64,000 bases of DNA from Cellulomonas humilata (GCF_030814415.1 NZ_JAUSVB010000002.1:620001-684000), one strand, 5' to 3'; shown: positions 29,210 to 40,132, counted from the first letter of the stretch. A program made the numbers and translations. The notes: generated from the letters alone by a model not told the origin.

Positions 29210-29273
29210 CGGACCTCCTCGTCCGTAGTCGTTCATGAAGGTCACCGGGATGCGTCTGCACGCTCCGTGAAAC

Positions 29274-29319
29274 CGTTGCCTGAAAGTTACCGTAACGACT
29301 TGCAAGCGCTGTGGCAACG
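29274..29319. promoter_or_regulatory. operator cluster between malR and malE
   Basis: Outer inverted repeat CGTTGCC (29274-29280) / GGCAACG (29313-29319) encloses GTTAC-C-GTAAC (29286-29296) and the palindrome CTTGCAAG (29299-29306). The TTGCAA core resembles the operator before the amylase gene. Confidence 0.5.
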
Positions 29320-29329
29320 AGGCTAACTT
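29300..29329 (+). promoter_or_regulatory. malE promoter
   Basis: TTGCAA (29300-29305), 18-base spacer, TAACTT (29324-29329). The -35 lies inside the CTTGCAAG palindrome, so repressor binding would exclude RNA polymerase. Confidence 0.5.
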
Positions 29330-29394
29330 CGGCGCATCAGGCCAGCGTCGGTGGGGTTCCGCCGCGCGGCACACACCCCACTTTGGAGATGACG

Positions 29395-30636
29395 ATGCGA
29401 CGGAGCATCCCTGTCGTCGCGGCGACGCTCGGCCTCGCGCTGACGCTCACCGCGTGCTCGGGCTCGGCCGACGAGCCGGCCGACGACACCAGCAGCAGCG
29501 CGGCTGAGTCCACCGGGTCGTTCGTGATGTGGGTCGACGAGACCCGTATCGACTCGTTCAAGCCCATCGCCGCCGAGTTCGAGGCGGAGACCGGCGTCAA
29601 GGTCGAGCTCGTCCAGAAGATCTCGGGCGAGATCAAGGACGACTTCATCTCGCAGGTGCCGACCGGCGAGGGCCCCGACGTCGTCATCGGCGCGCACGAC
29701 TGGACCGGCAGCTTCGTCACCAACGGCGTCGTCGCACCGATCGAGCTGGGCGACAAGGCCGGCGAGTTCGCGGAGTCGGCCATCACGGCCTTCGCCTACG
29801 ACGGTCAGCAGTACGGCATGCCGTACGCGATCGAGAACATCGCGCTCATCCGCAACAACGCGCTGCTCGCCGACACGCCCGCCACGACGTTCGACGAGCT
29901 CGTCGCGCAGGCCCAGGGCGCCGGCACCGAGTTCTCGGTCCTCATCCAGCAGGGCCCCGACACCGGCGACGCGTACCACCTGTACCCGCTGCAGACGTCC
30001 TTCGGTGCGCCGATCTTCACGCAGACCGAGGACGGCTCCTACACGACCGACCTCGGCCTCGGCGGCGCCCCCGGTGACGCGTTCGCGGCGTACCTGCAGA
30101 AGCTGGGCCAGCAGAAGGTCCTCGACCCGCAGATCGACGGCGACAAGGCCAAGCAGGCGTTCCTCGACGGCAAGGCCCCGTACATCGTCTCGGGCCCGTG
30201 GTACGCCACGGACTTCACCAAGGCCAACATGGACATCGCCGTGCTCCCCGTGCCGAGCGCGGGTGGCCAGGAGTCCAAGCCGTTCGTCGGCGTCCAGGGC
30301 GCCTTCATCTCTGCGAAGTCCAAGAACGCGGTGCTCGCCAACGAGTTCGTGACCAACTTCCTCACCACGGAGAAGGTCCAGACGGAGCTCTACGAGTCCG
30401 GCGGCCGCCTGCCGGCGCTCACCGCCTCGGCGGAGAAGATCGACGACCCGATCCTGCAGGGCTTCAACGAGGCCGGCGCGACCGGTGCCCCGATGCCCTC
30501 CACCCCGGAGATGAACTCGATGTGGGAGTTCTGGGGCTCGACCGAGGTCCAGATCATCGGCGGCCAGGCCGCTGACCCGGCCGCGGCCTGGAACACGATG
30601 GTGACCAACATGCAGGGCGCGATCGACGCCTCCTGA
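29395..30636 (+). CDS. malE: maltodextrin ABC transporter substrate-binding lipoprotein
   Basis: 413 residues from ATG 29395, with GGAG six bases upstream; ATG 29389 is too close to it. Lipobox LTAC (Cys21). SBP family 1 architecture, with FVMWVDETRIDSFKPIAAEFE at the mature start and conserved segments typical of MalE (PYAIENIALIRN, PYIVSGPWY, VQGAFISAKSKN). Delivers maltodextrins to MalF-MalG. Confidence 0.92.
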   Translation: MRRSIPVVAATLGLALTLTACSGSADEPADDTSSSAAESTGSFVMWVDETRIDSFKPIAAEFEAETGVKVELVQKISGEIKDDFISQVPTGEGPDVVIGAHDWTGSFVTNGVVAPIELGDKAGEFAESAITAFAYDGQQYGMPYAIENIALIRNNALLADTPATTFDELVAQAQGAGTEFSVLIQQGPDTGDAYHLYPLQTSFGAPIFTQTEDGSYTTDLGLGGAPGDAFAAYLQKLGQQKVLDPQIDGDKAKQAFLDGKAPYIVSGPWYATDFTKANMDIAVLPVPSAGGQESKPFVGVQGAFISAKSKNAVLANEFVTNFLTTEKVQTELYESGGRLPALTASAEKIDDPILQGFNEAGATGAPMPSTPEMNSMWEFWGSTEVQIIGGQAADPAAAWNTMVTNMQGAIDAS

Positions 30637-30643
30637 GGTCAGC

Positions 30644-30684
30644 GTCCGCCTCGTCGCCGGTCCCGCACCGGTGGCGAGGCGGAC
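30644..30684 (+). terminator. strong stem-loop between malE and malF
   Basis: A 17-bp stem (30644-30660 with 30668-30684, two G-U pairs) with a 7-base loop TCCCGCA. It lies eight bases after the malE stop. Such structures give partial termination or 3'-end protection, keeping MalE in excess over the permeases. Confidence 0.7.
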
Positions 30685-30788
30685 GTCCTGCCCACCCGCG
30701 CCTCGTCGACGCGCGGTGCCCGCCCATCAGTGCCAGATTGCGTTTCAGGACGGGTGCAAGGTCGCACCCGCGGCCGAGGAGGCATCCC

Positions 30789-32407
<1,619 letters not shown>

Positions 32408-32408
<1 letters not shown>

Positions 32409-33289
32409 TGACCACGCAGTCCGTCGAGGGCAACGCCCCCCTCAAGGGCGCCCGGTGGTGGCGCGAGATCGGCTGGCGGCATGTCGTCGCGATCGTCACG
32501 ATCGTCCTGGTGGCGCTGCCGATCGTCTACATCCTGTCGGCGTCGCTGAACCCGGGCGGGACGCTCACCGGGTCGAACGACCTGTTCCGGACCATCGCGT
32601 TCGACAACTACTCCACGCTGGGCCCGGAAGGGTTCTGGCAGTGGATGCGCAACACCCTGATCGTCTCCACGGTCACCGCGGTCGGCACGGTCATCCTGGG
32701 TGCCGCCGCTGCCTACGCATTCTCGCGCTTCCGGTTCCGCGGGCGCCACGGCACGCTCACCGGCCTGCTGCTCGCCCAGATGTTCCCGCAGACCCTCGCA
32801 TTCGTCGCGATCTTCCTGCTGCTGTTCACGCTCGGCAAGGTCGTCCCCGCGCTCGGCCTCAACAGCCTGCTCGGCCTGATCTGCGTGTACCTCGGCGGCG
32901 CCCTCGGGGTGAACACGTTCCTCATGTACGGGTTCTTCAACACCGTGCCGCGTGAGCTGGACGAGGCCGCCAAGATCGACGGGGCCTCGCACGCGCAGAT
33001 CTTCTGGACGATGATCCTGCGGCTGACCGCGCCCATCCTCGCGGTGGTCGGGCTCCTGTCGTTCGTCAGCTCGTTCGGCGACTTCCTCGTGGCCAAGGTG
33101 ATCCTGCAGTCGAAGGACAAGTACACGGTGGCGCTGGGGCTGTACTCATGGGCGTCGGACGAGCGCACGGCGGACTGGGGCGTGTTCGCGGCGGGTGCCG
33201 TGGTCGCCGCGATCCCGGTGCTGGTCCTGTTCTTCGCCCTGCAGAAGTACATCGTCGGGGGGCTGACCGCCGGGGCGGTCAAGGGGTGA
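32408..33289 (+). CDS. malG: maltodextrin ABC transporter permease MalG
   Basis: 293 residues, six hydrophobic helices. EAA loop ELDEAAKIDGASHAQIFWTM. The C-terminal KYIVGGLTAGAVKG closely matches the MalG tail that reaches into the ATPase dimer. No ATPase gene follows; one shared with other sugar systems (MsiK type) is expected elsewhere. Confidence 0.94.
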
Positions 33290-35133
33290 GCCCGTTGCGC
33301 CACCTGCTCGACCAGCCGCACCACGACGGCTCCGAGCTGTACGTCCGGCGTGCCACGCCGCGGCTCGGTGACGTCGTCCCGGTGCGCGTCCGGGTGCCCG
33401 TGTCGGGGACCGAGCGGGCCGTCTGGCTGCGCACGGTCCGCGACGCGGAGCCGCGGATGGTGCCGACGAGGCTCGAACGGGTCGACGACGACGCGCGCTG
33501 GTACGTCGGCGAGGTGCCTGTGCACAACCCGGTGGCGGGCTACCGCGTCCTGCTCGACGAGCCCGGCGGGTACCGCTGGCTCAACGGCCGGGGCCTCCAC
33601 CAGCGGGACGTGCCCGACGCGGGCGACTTCCGGCTCACCGTGCACGACCCTGCGCCCGCCTGGATGGACACCTCGGTGGTCTACCAGGTGTTCCCGGACC
33701 GGTTCGCCCGGTCGGGCCGGCAGACCGGAGACCTTCCGGACTGGGCGCTGCCGGCCGCCTGGGACGACGAGCCGATCGCGTCCGGCCGCGGTGTCGCGCA
33801 GCAGTTCTTCGGCGGCGACCTGACCGGCGTCGAGCAGCGGCTCGACCACCTGCAGCGCCTCGGCGTCGACACCCTGTACCTGACGCCGGTGTTCCCGGGC
33901 CGCTCCAACCACCGCTACGACGCGAGCACGTTCGACGTCGTCGACCCGCTGCTGGGCGGCGACGAGGCACTTGCCTCCCTGAGCCGCGCGGTTCACGCGC
34001 GGGGCATGCGGATCATGGGCGACCTCACGACGAACCACACGGGCGCCGGTCACGAGTGGTTCGGTCGCGCCCAGGCCGACCGGGCCGGCGAGGAGGCGTC
34101 GTTCTACTACTGGACGGACGACGACCCCGGGTACGTCGGCTGGCTCGAGCACGCGTCGCTGCCCAAGCTCAACTACAACGCCCCGGCGCTCGCGGGTCGC
34201 ATGGTCGAGGGACCCGACTCCGTGATCGGTCGCTGGCTCGTCGAGCCGTACTCCCTGGACGGGTGGCGCATCGACGTCGCCAACATGACCGGCCGGTACG
34301 CCGACGACGACCTCACGCTCCAGGTGGCGCGCACGATCCGGTCGACGATGCACGCCCTCAACCCCGAGGCGGTGCTGGTCTCCGAGCACTTCCACGACGC
34401 CGGTACCGACCTGGCCGCGGGCGGGTGGCACGCCAACATGAACTACTCCGCGTTCACGCGGCCGGTGTGGACGTGGCTCGTCGACCCGGAGCTGGACCTC
34501 GGCTTCCTCGGGATGCCGGTGCCGATCCCGCGCCGCGACGGGGTGTCCATGGTCGACACCATGCGCGACTTCGACTCGACGGTGCCGTGGGCCGTGACCA
34601 CCCACCAGTGGAACATGCTCGGCTCGCACGACACCGCGCGGCTGCGGACGGTCGTCGGCACGCGCGAGCGCGTCGAGCTGGCCGCCGGCCTGCTGTTCAC
34701 CTACCCCGGGACGCCGGCGATGTTCGCGGGCGACGAGGGCGGGCTGACCGGCACCAACGGCGAGCACTCCCGAGTCGCGATGCCCTGGGCCGAGATCGAC
34801 GCCGGCGGCGGACCGCGCTGGGACGCCCGGACGTTCGAGATCTACCGCTCGCTCATCGCGGTCCGGCGCGGCTCACGCGCGCTGCGCGAGGGCGGGATGC
34901 GGTGGGCCGTCGTGACCCCCGATGCCGTCGCGTACCTGCGGGAGACGCTCGACGAGCGGGTGCTCGTGCTCGTCGCCCGGGCGCCCTGGGAGGGCGTGGA
35001 CCTGCCGCGGCACCTGCTGGCACCCGGGGCGTCGCCGGAGAACCTGTACGGCGGTGGCGACCTCGGGGTGCATCCGGATCGCCTCCGGCTGCCGGGCGAC
35101 GGACCAGGGGTGCAGGTCTGGCGGTTGGCGTGA
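33286..35133 (+). CDS. GH13 maltodextrin glucosidase / neopullulanase-like
   Basis: 615 residues from GTG 33286, overlapping malG by four bases. An N-terminal beta-sandwich (about 1-115) precedes the barrel, as in MalZ and neopullulanases. Conserved regions: SVVYQVFPDRFA, IMGDLTTNHTG, DGWRIDVANMTG (nucleophile Asp), LVSEHFHDAG (acid/base Glu) and MLGSHDTARL. No signal peptide, so it hydrolyses imported maltodextrin. Last gene of the mal operon. Confidence 0.92.
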   Translation: MSPLRHLLDQPHHDGSELYVRRATPRLGDVVPVRVRVPVSGTERAVWLRTVRDAEPRMVPTRLERVDDDARWYVGEVPVHNPVAGYRVLLDEPGGYRWLNGRGLHQRDVPDAGDFRLTVHDPAPAWMDTSVVYQVFPDRFARSGRQTGDLPDWALPAAWDDEPIASGRGVAQQFFGGDLTGVEQRLDHLQRLGVDTLYLTPVFPGRSNHRYDASTFDVVDPLLGGDEALASLSRAVHARGMRIMGDLTTNHTGAGHEWFGRAQADRAGEEASFYYWTDDDPGYVGWLEHASLPKLNYNAPALAGRMVEGPDSVIGRWLVEPYSLDGWRIDVANMTGRYADDDLTLQVARTIRSTMHALNPEAVLVSEHFHDAGTDLAAGGWHANMNYSAFTRPVWTWLVDPELDLGFLGMPVPIPRRDGVSMVDTMRDFDSTVPWAVTTHQWNMLGSHDTARLRTVVGTRERVELAAGLLFTYPGTPAMFAGDEGGLTGTNGEHSRVAMPWAEIDAGGGPRWDARTFEIYRSLIAVRRGSRALREGGMRWAVVTPDAVAYLRETLDERVLVLVARAPWEGVDLPRHLLAPGASPENLYGGGDLGVHPDRLRLPGDGPGVQVWRLA

Positions 35134-35137
35134 TCGT

Positions 35138-35143
35138 TACGCT
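35138..35143 (+). promoter_or_regulatory. -10 TACGCT of dgt; leaderless
   Basis: TACGCT ends six bases before GTG 35150. Confidence 0.45.
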
Positions 35144-35149
35144 GGCCCC

Positions 35150-36457
35150 GTGACCGCACTGGACCAGTCTCTCGACGTCGACGGGTACGTCGACGCCGAC
35201 CGGGCACGCTGGGTCCCCGAGCCGGTCAAGTCGCGCGAGCGGACCGCGTTCGAGCGGGACCGCGCGCGGCTGGTGCACTCCTCGGCGCTGCGGCGCCTCG
35301 GCGCCAAGACGCAGGTGCTCGGGCCGTCGTCCGACGACTTCGTGCGCACGCGGCTGACGCACACGCTCGAGGTCGCGCAGGTGGGCCGGGAGATCGGCAA
35401 GGCGCTGGGCTGCGACCCCGACATCGTCGACACCGCCTGCCTGGCGCACGACCTCGGGCACCCGCCGTTCGGGCACAACGGCGAGCGCGCGCTCGCGGAG
35501 CTGGCCAAGGGGATCGGCGGGTTCGAGGGCAACGCCCAGACGCTGCGGCTGCTGACGCGGCTGGAGCCCAAGGTCGTCGCCCCCGACGGCCGCGCGGTCG
35601 GGCTCAACCTCACGCGCGCCAGCCTCGACGCCTCCGTGAAGTACCCGTGGCGGCACCTGCAGGGACCGGTGAGCGCCGCGAGCGGGAAGCCGACGCACAA
35701 GTTCGGTGTCTACGAGGACGACCTGCCCGTCTTCGAGTGGTTGCGCGAGCAGGCTCCCGACGGTCGCAAGTGCCTCGAGGCGCAGGTCATGGACCTGGCC
35801 GACGACATCTCCTACTCGGTGCACGACGTCGAGGACGCGGTCGTCGGTGGGCGTCTCGACCTCGAGGTGCTGGGCGTCCCGGGGGAGCGGGATCGCGTGG
35901 TCGAGGCGGTGCAGACCTGGTACGGCGACGCCGTCAGCGCCGAGGGGCTGCAGGACGCGATCGACCGGCTGGTGGCCGCGCGGCTGTGGCGTCCGGGGTT
36001 CGACGGGTCCCGCGCCGCGCTGGCCTCGCTGAAGGACTCCACCAGCCAGCTCATCGGCCGGTTCGCGAAGGCGTCCCAGCTGGCCACGCGCGAGGAGTAC
36101 GGCCCCGGGCCGCTGACCCGGTACGCAGCCGACCTGATCGTGCCGCACGACACGCTGGCCGAGATCCTCGTGCTCAAGGGCCTCGCCGTCACGTACGTCA
36201 TGGCCCCGCGCGAGCTCGAGCCGCTCTACCACCGGCAGCGCGAGGTGCTCGTCGACCTGGTGCAGGTCCTGTCGGAGCGGGCGCCGATCGCGCTCGAGCC
36301 GCCGTTCGCGGCGGACTGGGTGGAGGCCGCGAACGACGCCGCGCGCCTGCGCGTCGTGATCGACCAGGTGGCCTCGCTCACCGACGTCTCCGCTGCCGAG
36401 CTGCATGCCCGCCTGGTTCACCCGCCCCGGCACGGCGGACCGCCCGTCCTGGTGTGA
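35150..36457 (+). CDS. dgt: deoxyguanosinetriphosphate triphosphohydrolase-like protein
   Basis: 435 residues from GTG 35150. HD-domain metal ligands are seen in RTRLTHTLEVAQVGREI (His), CLAHDLGHPPFGHNGE (His-Asp) and the later MDLADDISYSVHDVED (Asp). Converts dNTPs to deoxynucleosides and triphosphate. The frame is open upstream as a shadow. Beside dnaG, as in many actinobacteria. Confidence 0.95.
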   Translation: MTALDQSLDVDGYVDADRARWVPEPVKSRERTAFERDRARLVHSSALRRLGAKTQVLGPSSDDFVRTRLTHTLEVAQVGREIGKALGCDPDIVDTACLAHDLGHPPFGHNGERALAELAKGIGGFEGNAQTLRLLTRLEPKVVAPDGRAVGLNLTRASLDASVKYPWRHLQGPVSAASGKPTHKFGVYEDDLPVFEWLREQAPDGRKCLEAQVMDLADDISYSVHDVEDAVVGGRLDLEVLGVPGERDRVVEAVQTWYGDAVSAEGLQDAIDRLVAARLWRPGFDGSRAALASLKDSTSQLIGRFAKASQLATREEYGPGPLTRYAADLIVPHDTLAEILVLKGLAVTYVMAPRELEPLYHRQREVLVDLVQVLSERAPIALEPPFAADWVEAANDAARLRVVIDQVASLTDVSAAELHARLVHPPRHGGPPVLV

Positions 36458-36486
36458 GAACGGTCCGGTGTGAGGGTGCCGACGCC

Positions 36487-36492
36487 TAGACT
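36487..36492 (+). promoter_or_regulatory. -10 TAGACT of dnaG; leaderless
   Basis: TAGACT ends six bases before GTG 36499. Confidence 0.5.
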
Positions 36493-36498
36493 CCTCGC

Positions 36499-38433
36499 GT
36501 GGCAGGACGCATCCGGCGGGAGGACGTGGAAGCGGTCCGCGAGCGTGCCCACATCGAAGAGATCGTCGGGCAGCACGTCACGCTGAGGTCCGCGGGCGTC
36601 GGCTCCATGAAGGGTCTGTGCCCCTTCCACGACGAGCGTTCGCCGTCCTTCCACGTGCGCCCCCAGGTCGGCCGGTACCACTGCTTCGGCTGTGGCGAGG
36701 GCGGCGACGTCATCGACTTCGTCCAGAAGGTCGACGGGCTCGGGTTCTCCGAGGCGGTCGAGTACCTGGCCGGCAAGGTCGGCCTCCAGCTCCGGTACGA
36801 GGAGGGCGGCGCCCCGCGTCCCGGCGAGGAGCCCGGCAAGCGTCGGCGGCTCATCGAGGCGCACAAGGTGGCCGAGGAGTTCTACCGCGAGCAGCTGAGC
36901 ACCCCCGCCGCCGCGGCCGGTCGCCAGTTCCTCGCCGAGCGAGGCTTCGATCGGGCCGCCGCCGCGGACTTCGGCGTCGGGTTCGCCCCGCAGGGCTGGG
37001 ACTCGCTCATGCGGCACCTGCGCGGACGCGGGTTCACCGAGGCGGAGCTGACGCTGTCCGGGCTGGTCAGCCAGGGGCAGCGAGGTGTCTACGACCGGTT
37101 CCGGGGCCGCCTGGTGTGGCCCATCCGCGAGGTGACGGGGGAGACCGTCGGCTTCGGGGCGCGCCGGCTGTTCGAGGAGGACCAGGGGCCCAAGTACCTG
37201 AACACCCCCGAGACGCCGCTCTACAAGAAGTCGCAGGTGCTCTACGGCATCGACCTGGCCAAGCGGGACCTGCAGCGCGACAAGCGGGTCGTCGTCGTCG
37301 AGGGGTACACGGACGTCATGGCCATGCACCTGTCCGGCGTCGGCACGGCCGTGGCCACGTGCGGCACCGCCTTCGGGTCGGACCACGCACGCATCGTCCG
37401 GCGGCTCATCGGCGACTCGGGGTCCTCGGGTGGCGTCCAGCTGGCGTCCGGTGCCTCGGTCGGTGGCGAGATCATCTTCACGTTCGACGGCGACGCGGCC
37501 GGTCAGAAGGCCGCGCTGCGGGCGTTCGGGGAGGACCAGTCGTTCTCCGCGCAGACGTTCGTCGCCGTCGAGAAGTCCGGCATGGACCCGTGCGAGCTCC
37601 GCCAGGCCAAGGGCCCCGACGCCGTCCGTGCGCTGGTGGCCGGCCGGACGCCGCTGTACGAGTTCGTCATCCGCTCGACCCTCGCGTCCTACGACCTGCG
37701 CACGGTCGAGGGTCGGATCGGCGCGCTGCGAGCCGCCGCTCCGATCGTCGCGGGCATCCGCGACACCGCCCTGCGGCCCGAGTACACGCGGCTGCTGACC
37801 GGCTGGCTCGGCATCGACGACCAGGACTCCGTGCGCCGTGCCGTGCAGGGTGCGTCGACGCGCCCGCAGGCGACCGGACGCCAGGAACGTTCCGTCCCGT
37901 CGTCCGAGCCGACCCCCGTGCCCGTCCAGCGCATGCCGGTCCCCGACCGCCGGGACCCGGTCGCGCAGATCGAGCGCACCGCCCTCGAGGTGGTGCTCCA
38001 GCGCCCGGACCTGGTGGCCGCCGACTTCGACGAGCTCCCGTCCGACGCGTTCGGCGCCCCCGCCTACCGCGCCGTGCACGAGGCCATCCGCGCGGCGGGC
38101 GGACTCACCGCCGCACGACCGCTGGTGCAGTCGTCCGGAGGCTCGACCGGCTGGGTCGGCGCCGTCATCGAGGAAGCCGCCGAACCGGTCCGCCCCCTCG
38201 TCACCGAGCTCGCCGTCGCGCCCCTGCCCGAGGACCGTCCCGAGTCGCTCGAGGGCTACGTCAAGGGCGTCGTCCTGCGCCTCGTGGAGATCGGCTTCAC
38301 GCGGCACATCGCCGACCTGCGCGGACGCCTCCAGCGGATGGACGCCGAGGCGGACCCGGCCGCGTACCAGGCGGCGTTCGCGGAGCTGGTCGAGGTCGAG
38401 GGGCGCCGCCGCAACCTGCGCGAGAGCGCCTGA
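36499..38433 (+). CDS. dnaG: DNA primase
   Basis: 644 residues. N-terminal zinc-binding domain with Cys41, His44, Cys62 and Cys65, the RNA polymerase domain, and Toprim motifs VVVVEGYTDVMAMH and FTFDGDAAGQKAA. The C-terminal helicase-binding domain runs from about residue 490. Start GTG 36499 fits both the -10 box and the usual N-terminus (GRIRREDVEAVRERA). Confidence 0.97.
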   Translation: MAGRIRREDVEAVRERAHIEEIVGQHVTLRSAGVGSMKGLCPFHDERSPSFHVRPQVGRYHCFGCGEGGDVIDFVQKVDGLGFSEAVEYLAGKVGLQLRYEEGGAPRPGEEPGKRRRLIEAHKVAEEFYREQLSTPAAAAGRQFLAERGFDRAAAADFGVGFAPQGWDSLMRHLRGRGFTEAELTLSGLVSQGQRGVYDRFRGRLVWPIREVTGETVGFGARRLFEEDQGPKYLNTPETPLYKKSQVLYGIDLAKRDLQRDKRVVVVEGYTDVMAMHLSGVGTAVATCGTAFGSDHARIVRRLIGDSGSSGGVQLASGASVGGEIIFTFDGDAAGQKAALRAFGEDQSFSAQTFVAVEKSGMDPCELRQAKGPDAVRALVAGRTPLYEFVIRSTLASYDLRTVEGRIGALRAAAPIVAGIRDTALRPEYTRLLTGWLGIDDQDSVRRAVQGASTRPQATGRQERSVPSSEPTPVPVQRMPVPDRRDPVAQIERTALEVVLQRPDLVAADFDELPSDAFGAPAYRAVHEAIRAAGGLTAARPLVQSSGGSTGWVGAVIEEAAEPVRPLVTELAVAPLPEDRPESLEGYVKGVVLRLVEIGFTRHIADLRGRLQRMDAEADPAAYQAAFAELVEVEGRRRNLRESA

Positions 38434-38434
38434 C

Positions 38435-38453
38435 TGAGGCAAGCCAATCCTGC
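38435..38453 (+). promoter_or_regulatory. DtxR/IdeR-like box 1
   Basis: TGAGGCAAGCCAATCCTGC matches 13 of 19 positions of TWAGGTWAGSCTWACCTWA. It lies directly after the dnaG stop. Confidence 0.4.
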
Positions 38454-38464
38454 ATCGCCGCAGG

Positions 38465-38483
38465 TCAGGGCAGGCTTTGCTTC
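38465..38483 (+). promoter_or_regulatory. DtxR/IdeR-like box 2
   Basis: TCAGGGCAGGCTTTGCTTC also matches 13 of 19 positions, 30 bp from box 1 centre to centre and just upstream of the promoter of a metal-transporter gene. Confidence 0.4.
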
Positions 38484-38507
38484 GATGACAAGGGTGCTCC
38501 GGGTGCC

Positions 38508-38513
38508 TACGGT
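38508..38513 (+). promoter_or_regulatory. -10 TACGGT before the VIT1-type gene
   Basis: TACGGT ends six bases before ATG 38520. The intervening GGAGGT is also a good ribosome-binding site but too close, so a leaderless start is favoured. Confidence 0.4.
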
Positions 38514-38519
38514 GGAGGT

Positions 38520-39110
38520 ATGACCGTCCTGCCCACACGCCGCCCCACGGACGACCTCCGTCCCGTTCCGACGCTGCGCAGCCTGAACTGGCTGCGCGCC
38601 GGAGTGCTCGGCGCCAACGACGGCATCGTCTCGGTCGCGGCGACCGTGCTCGGGGTCGCGGGCGCGGCCACCGCGGTCGGCACCATCGCCGTCGCAGGCA
38701 TCGCCGCGCTCGTGGCGGGGGCGCTGTCGATGGCCGCAGGGGAGTACGTGTCGGTGAGCAGCCAGCGCGACGCCGAGCGGTCGGCGGTGCGGCGAGGGCG
38801 TGTCCTGCCGACCCTCGTCGTCGCCGACACCCATGAGTTCACCAACCCGTGGCACGCGGCGGTCGCCTCGTTCGGCGCGTTCCTCGTCGGTGGGGTGGTG
38901 CCGCTGCTCGTGGTGCTGGCTCCGTGGGGCGGCGCCCGGGTGCCGGCCACGTTCGCTGCGGTCGTCGCCGCGCTGGTCGTGACCGGCCTCGTGGCGGCGC
39001 GCTTCAGCGATGCCGAGCCGCGCCGGGCGGTCGTGCGCAACGTGCTCGGCGGATCGGTGGCGATGGCGGTGACGTACGCCGTCGGCTCGTTCGTCGGGCT
39101 GACGATCTAG
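38520..39110 (+). CDS. VIT1/CCC1-family iron/manganese transporter
   Basis: 196 residues from ATG 38520. Helix 1 carries LGANDGIVSVAATVLGVAGA, the family signature; SMAAGEYVSVSSQRDAE follows, then three more helices. Family members export Fe2+ or Mn2+ by proton exchange. This short form lacks the long cytoplasmic metal-binding domain. Two DtxR-like boxes upstream suggest metal control. The reading frame extends far upstream through dnaG as a shadow. Confidence 0.88.
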   Translation: MTVLPTRRPTDDLRPVPTLRSLNWLRAGVLGANDGIVSVAATVLGVAGAATAVGTIAVAGIAALVAGALSMAAGEYVSVSSQRDAERSAVRRGRVLPTLVVADTHEFTNPWHAAVASFGAFLVGGVVPLLVVLAPWGGARVPATFAAVVAALVVTGLVAARFSDAEPRRAVVRNVLGGSVAMAVTYAVGSFVGLTI

Positions 39111-39118
39111 CCGTTCCG

Positions 39119-39925
39119 TCAGCGCAGCGCGACGAGTCCCGTGCCGTCGTCAGCCGGGATCGCAGCGGGCACCGTGTGCACGGCCGCGGTGACCGTCATG
39201 GCCCGGATGGAGAGCTGGCCGCCGTAGTAGGACAGGAACGCCGTGTCGGTGGCGTCGCGACCCGTGGCGATCCGGACCAGCGACTCGCGCGGAGCCAGCC
39301 GGGTCGCGTCGACCACGTGCCAGGCGCCGTCGACGTACGCCTCGGCGACCGCGTGGAAGTCCATCGGCTTGAGCCCGGGCGCGTACACGGACGCCAGGCG
39401 AGCCGGGACGTCCTTGGCCCGCAGCAGCGCGACGACGAGGTGCGCGAAGTCGCGACACACGCCGCGGCGCTTGAGGAGGGTGTCCGTGGCGCCGTCGGTG
39501 GGCAGGCTCGAGCCCGACAGGTAGGTGACGTGGCCGGTGACCCAGGCGACGACGGCGTCGAGCAGCTCGGGGCCCTCGATGCCGCGGAACTGGTCCCGGG
39601 CGAACGCCAGGAGTCGGTCCGAGTCGGCGTAGCGGCTGGGCCGGCGGTACTCGACGAGGTCGACGTCCTCGACGGTCGGCAGGTCGCTCTGGCCGGTGAT
39701 GGTGGCCTGGTAGTCGACGACCAGACGGCCCGCGGGGGACAGCACGCGGTGCATACGACCCCCGTGCGGCATCTTGATCTCGGCGACGTCCAGGGGGCCG
39801 TCCTCGTGGCGCACCGACAGGATCTCGGAGCGGTCGTAGGCCCCGTCCGCGACGGCGACGGAGAGGAGGATCTCGAGCGGGTTGCGCACGTCCAAGGACA
39901 GGTGCGAGGTGACGGTGCGCAGCAC
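39119..39925 (-). CDS. transglutaminase-like cysteine protease-fold protein
   Basis: 268 residues from GTG 39925, with GGAAAGGA nine bases upstream; ATG 39949 would add eight residues. The N-terminal bacterial transglutaminase-associated domain holds LSVRHEDGPL and PHGGRMHRV. The catalytic triad is intact: Cys in GVCRDFAH, His in MDFHAVAEAYV and Asp in HVVDATRL, unlike the degenerate protein at the left edge. Cytoplasmic; substrate unknown. Convergent with the VIT1-type gene. Confidence 0.85.
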   Translation of the reverse strand: MLRTVTSHLSLDVRNPLEILLSVAVADGAYDRSEILSVRHEDGPLDVAEIKMPHGGRMHRVLSPAGRLVVDYQATITGQSDLPTVEDVDLVEYRRPSRYADSDRLLAFARDQFRGIEGPELLDAVVAWVTGHVTYLSGSSLPTDGATDTLLKRRGVCRDFAHLVVALLRAKDVPARLASVYAPGLKPMDFHAVAEAYVDGAWHVVDATRLAPRESLVRIATGRDATDTAFLSYYGGQLSIRAMTVTAAVHTVPAAIPADDGTGLVALR

Positions 39926-40073
39926 GGCCGGGGGTCCTTTCCCGGCCATCGGCGGCCGGACCATCAGAGGGGCAGGCGCAAGTGTGAGGCTCGCGGGGCC
40001 ATCCGTCCAGCCCGCGGACAGCACCCGATGAACCTGCAGGTCAGAAGCCTGCCCAGCCCTCTTGACGAGGCCC

Positions 40074-40116
40074 GCGGCGCGGAGGGTTACCGTCCGGTAG
40101 CCGACCCCCGCGCCGC
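40074..40116 (-). terminator. terminator of the second sugar operon
   Basis: Outer GCGGCGCGG/CCGCGCCGC (9 bp) encloses inner GGTTACCG/CGGTAGCC. It lies just after the stop of the GH32-like gene when read on the minus strand. Confidence 0.65.
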
Positions 40117-40132
40117 GTCCCCGTCCGGCCCG

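Noticed and set aside
29236..29236. ATG start for the LacI gene beside malE.
   Set aside because: No ribosome-binding site at suitable distance, whereas GAGGAGG precedes GTG 29209; kept as an alternative.
36418..38538. Antisense ORF of 706 codons opposite dnaG.
   Set aside because: Shadow; dnaG has intact zinc and Toprim motifs.
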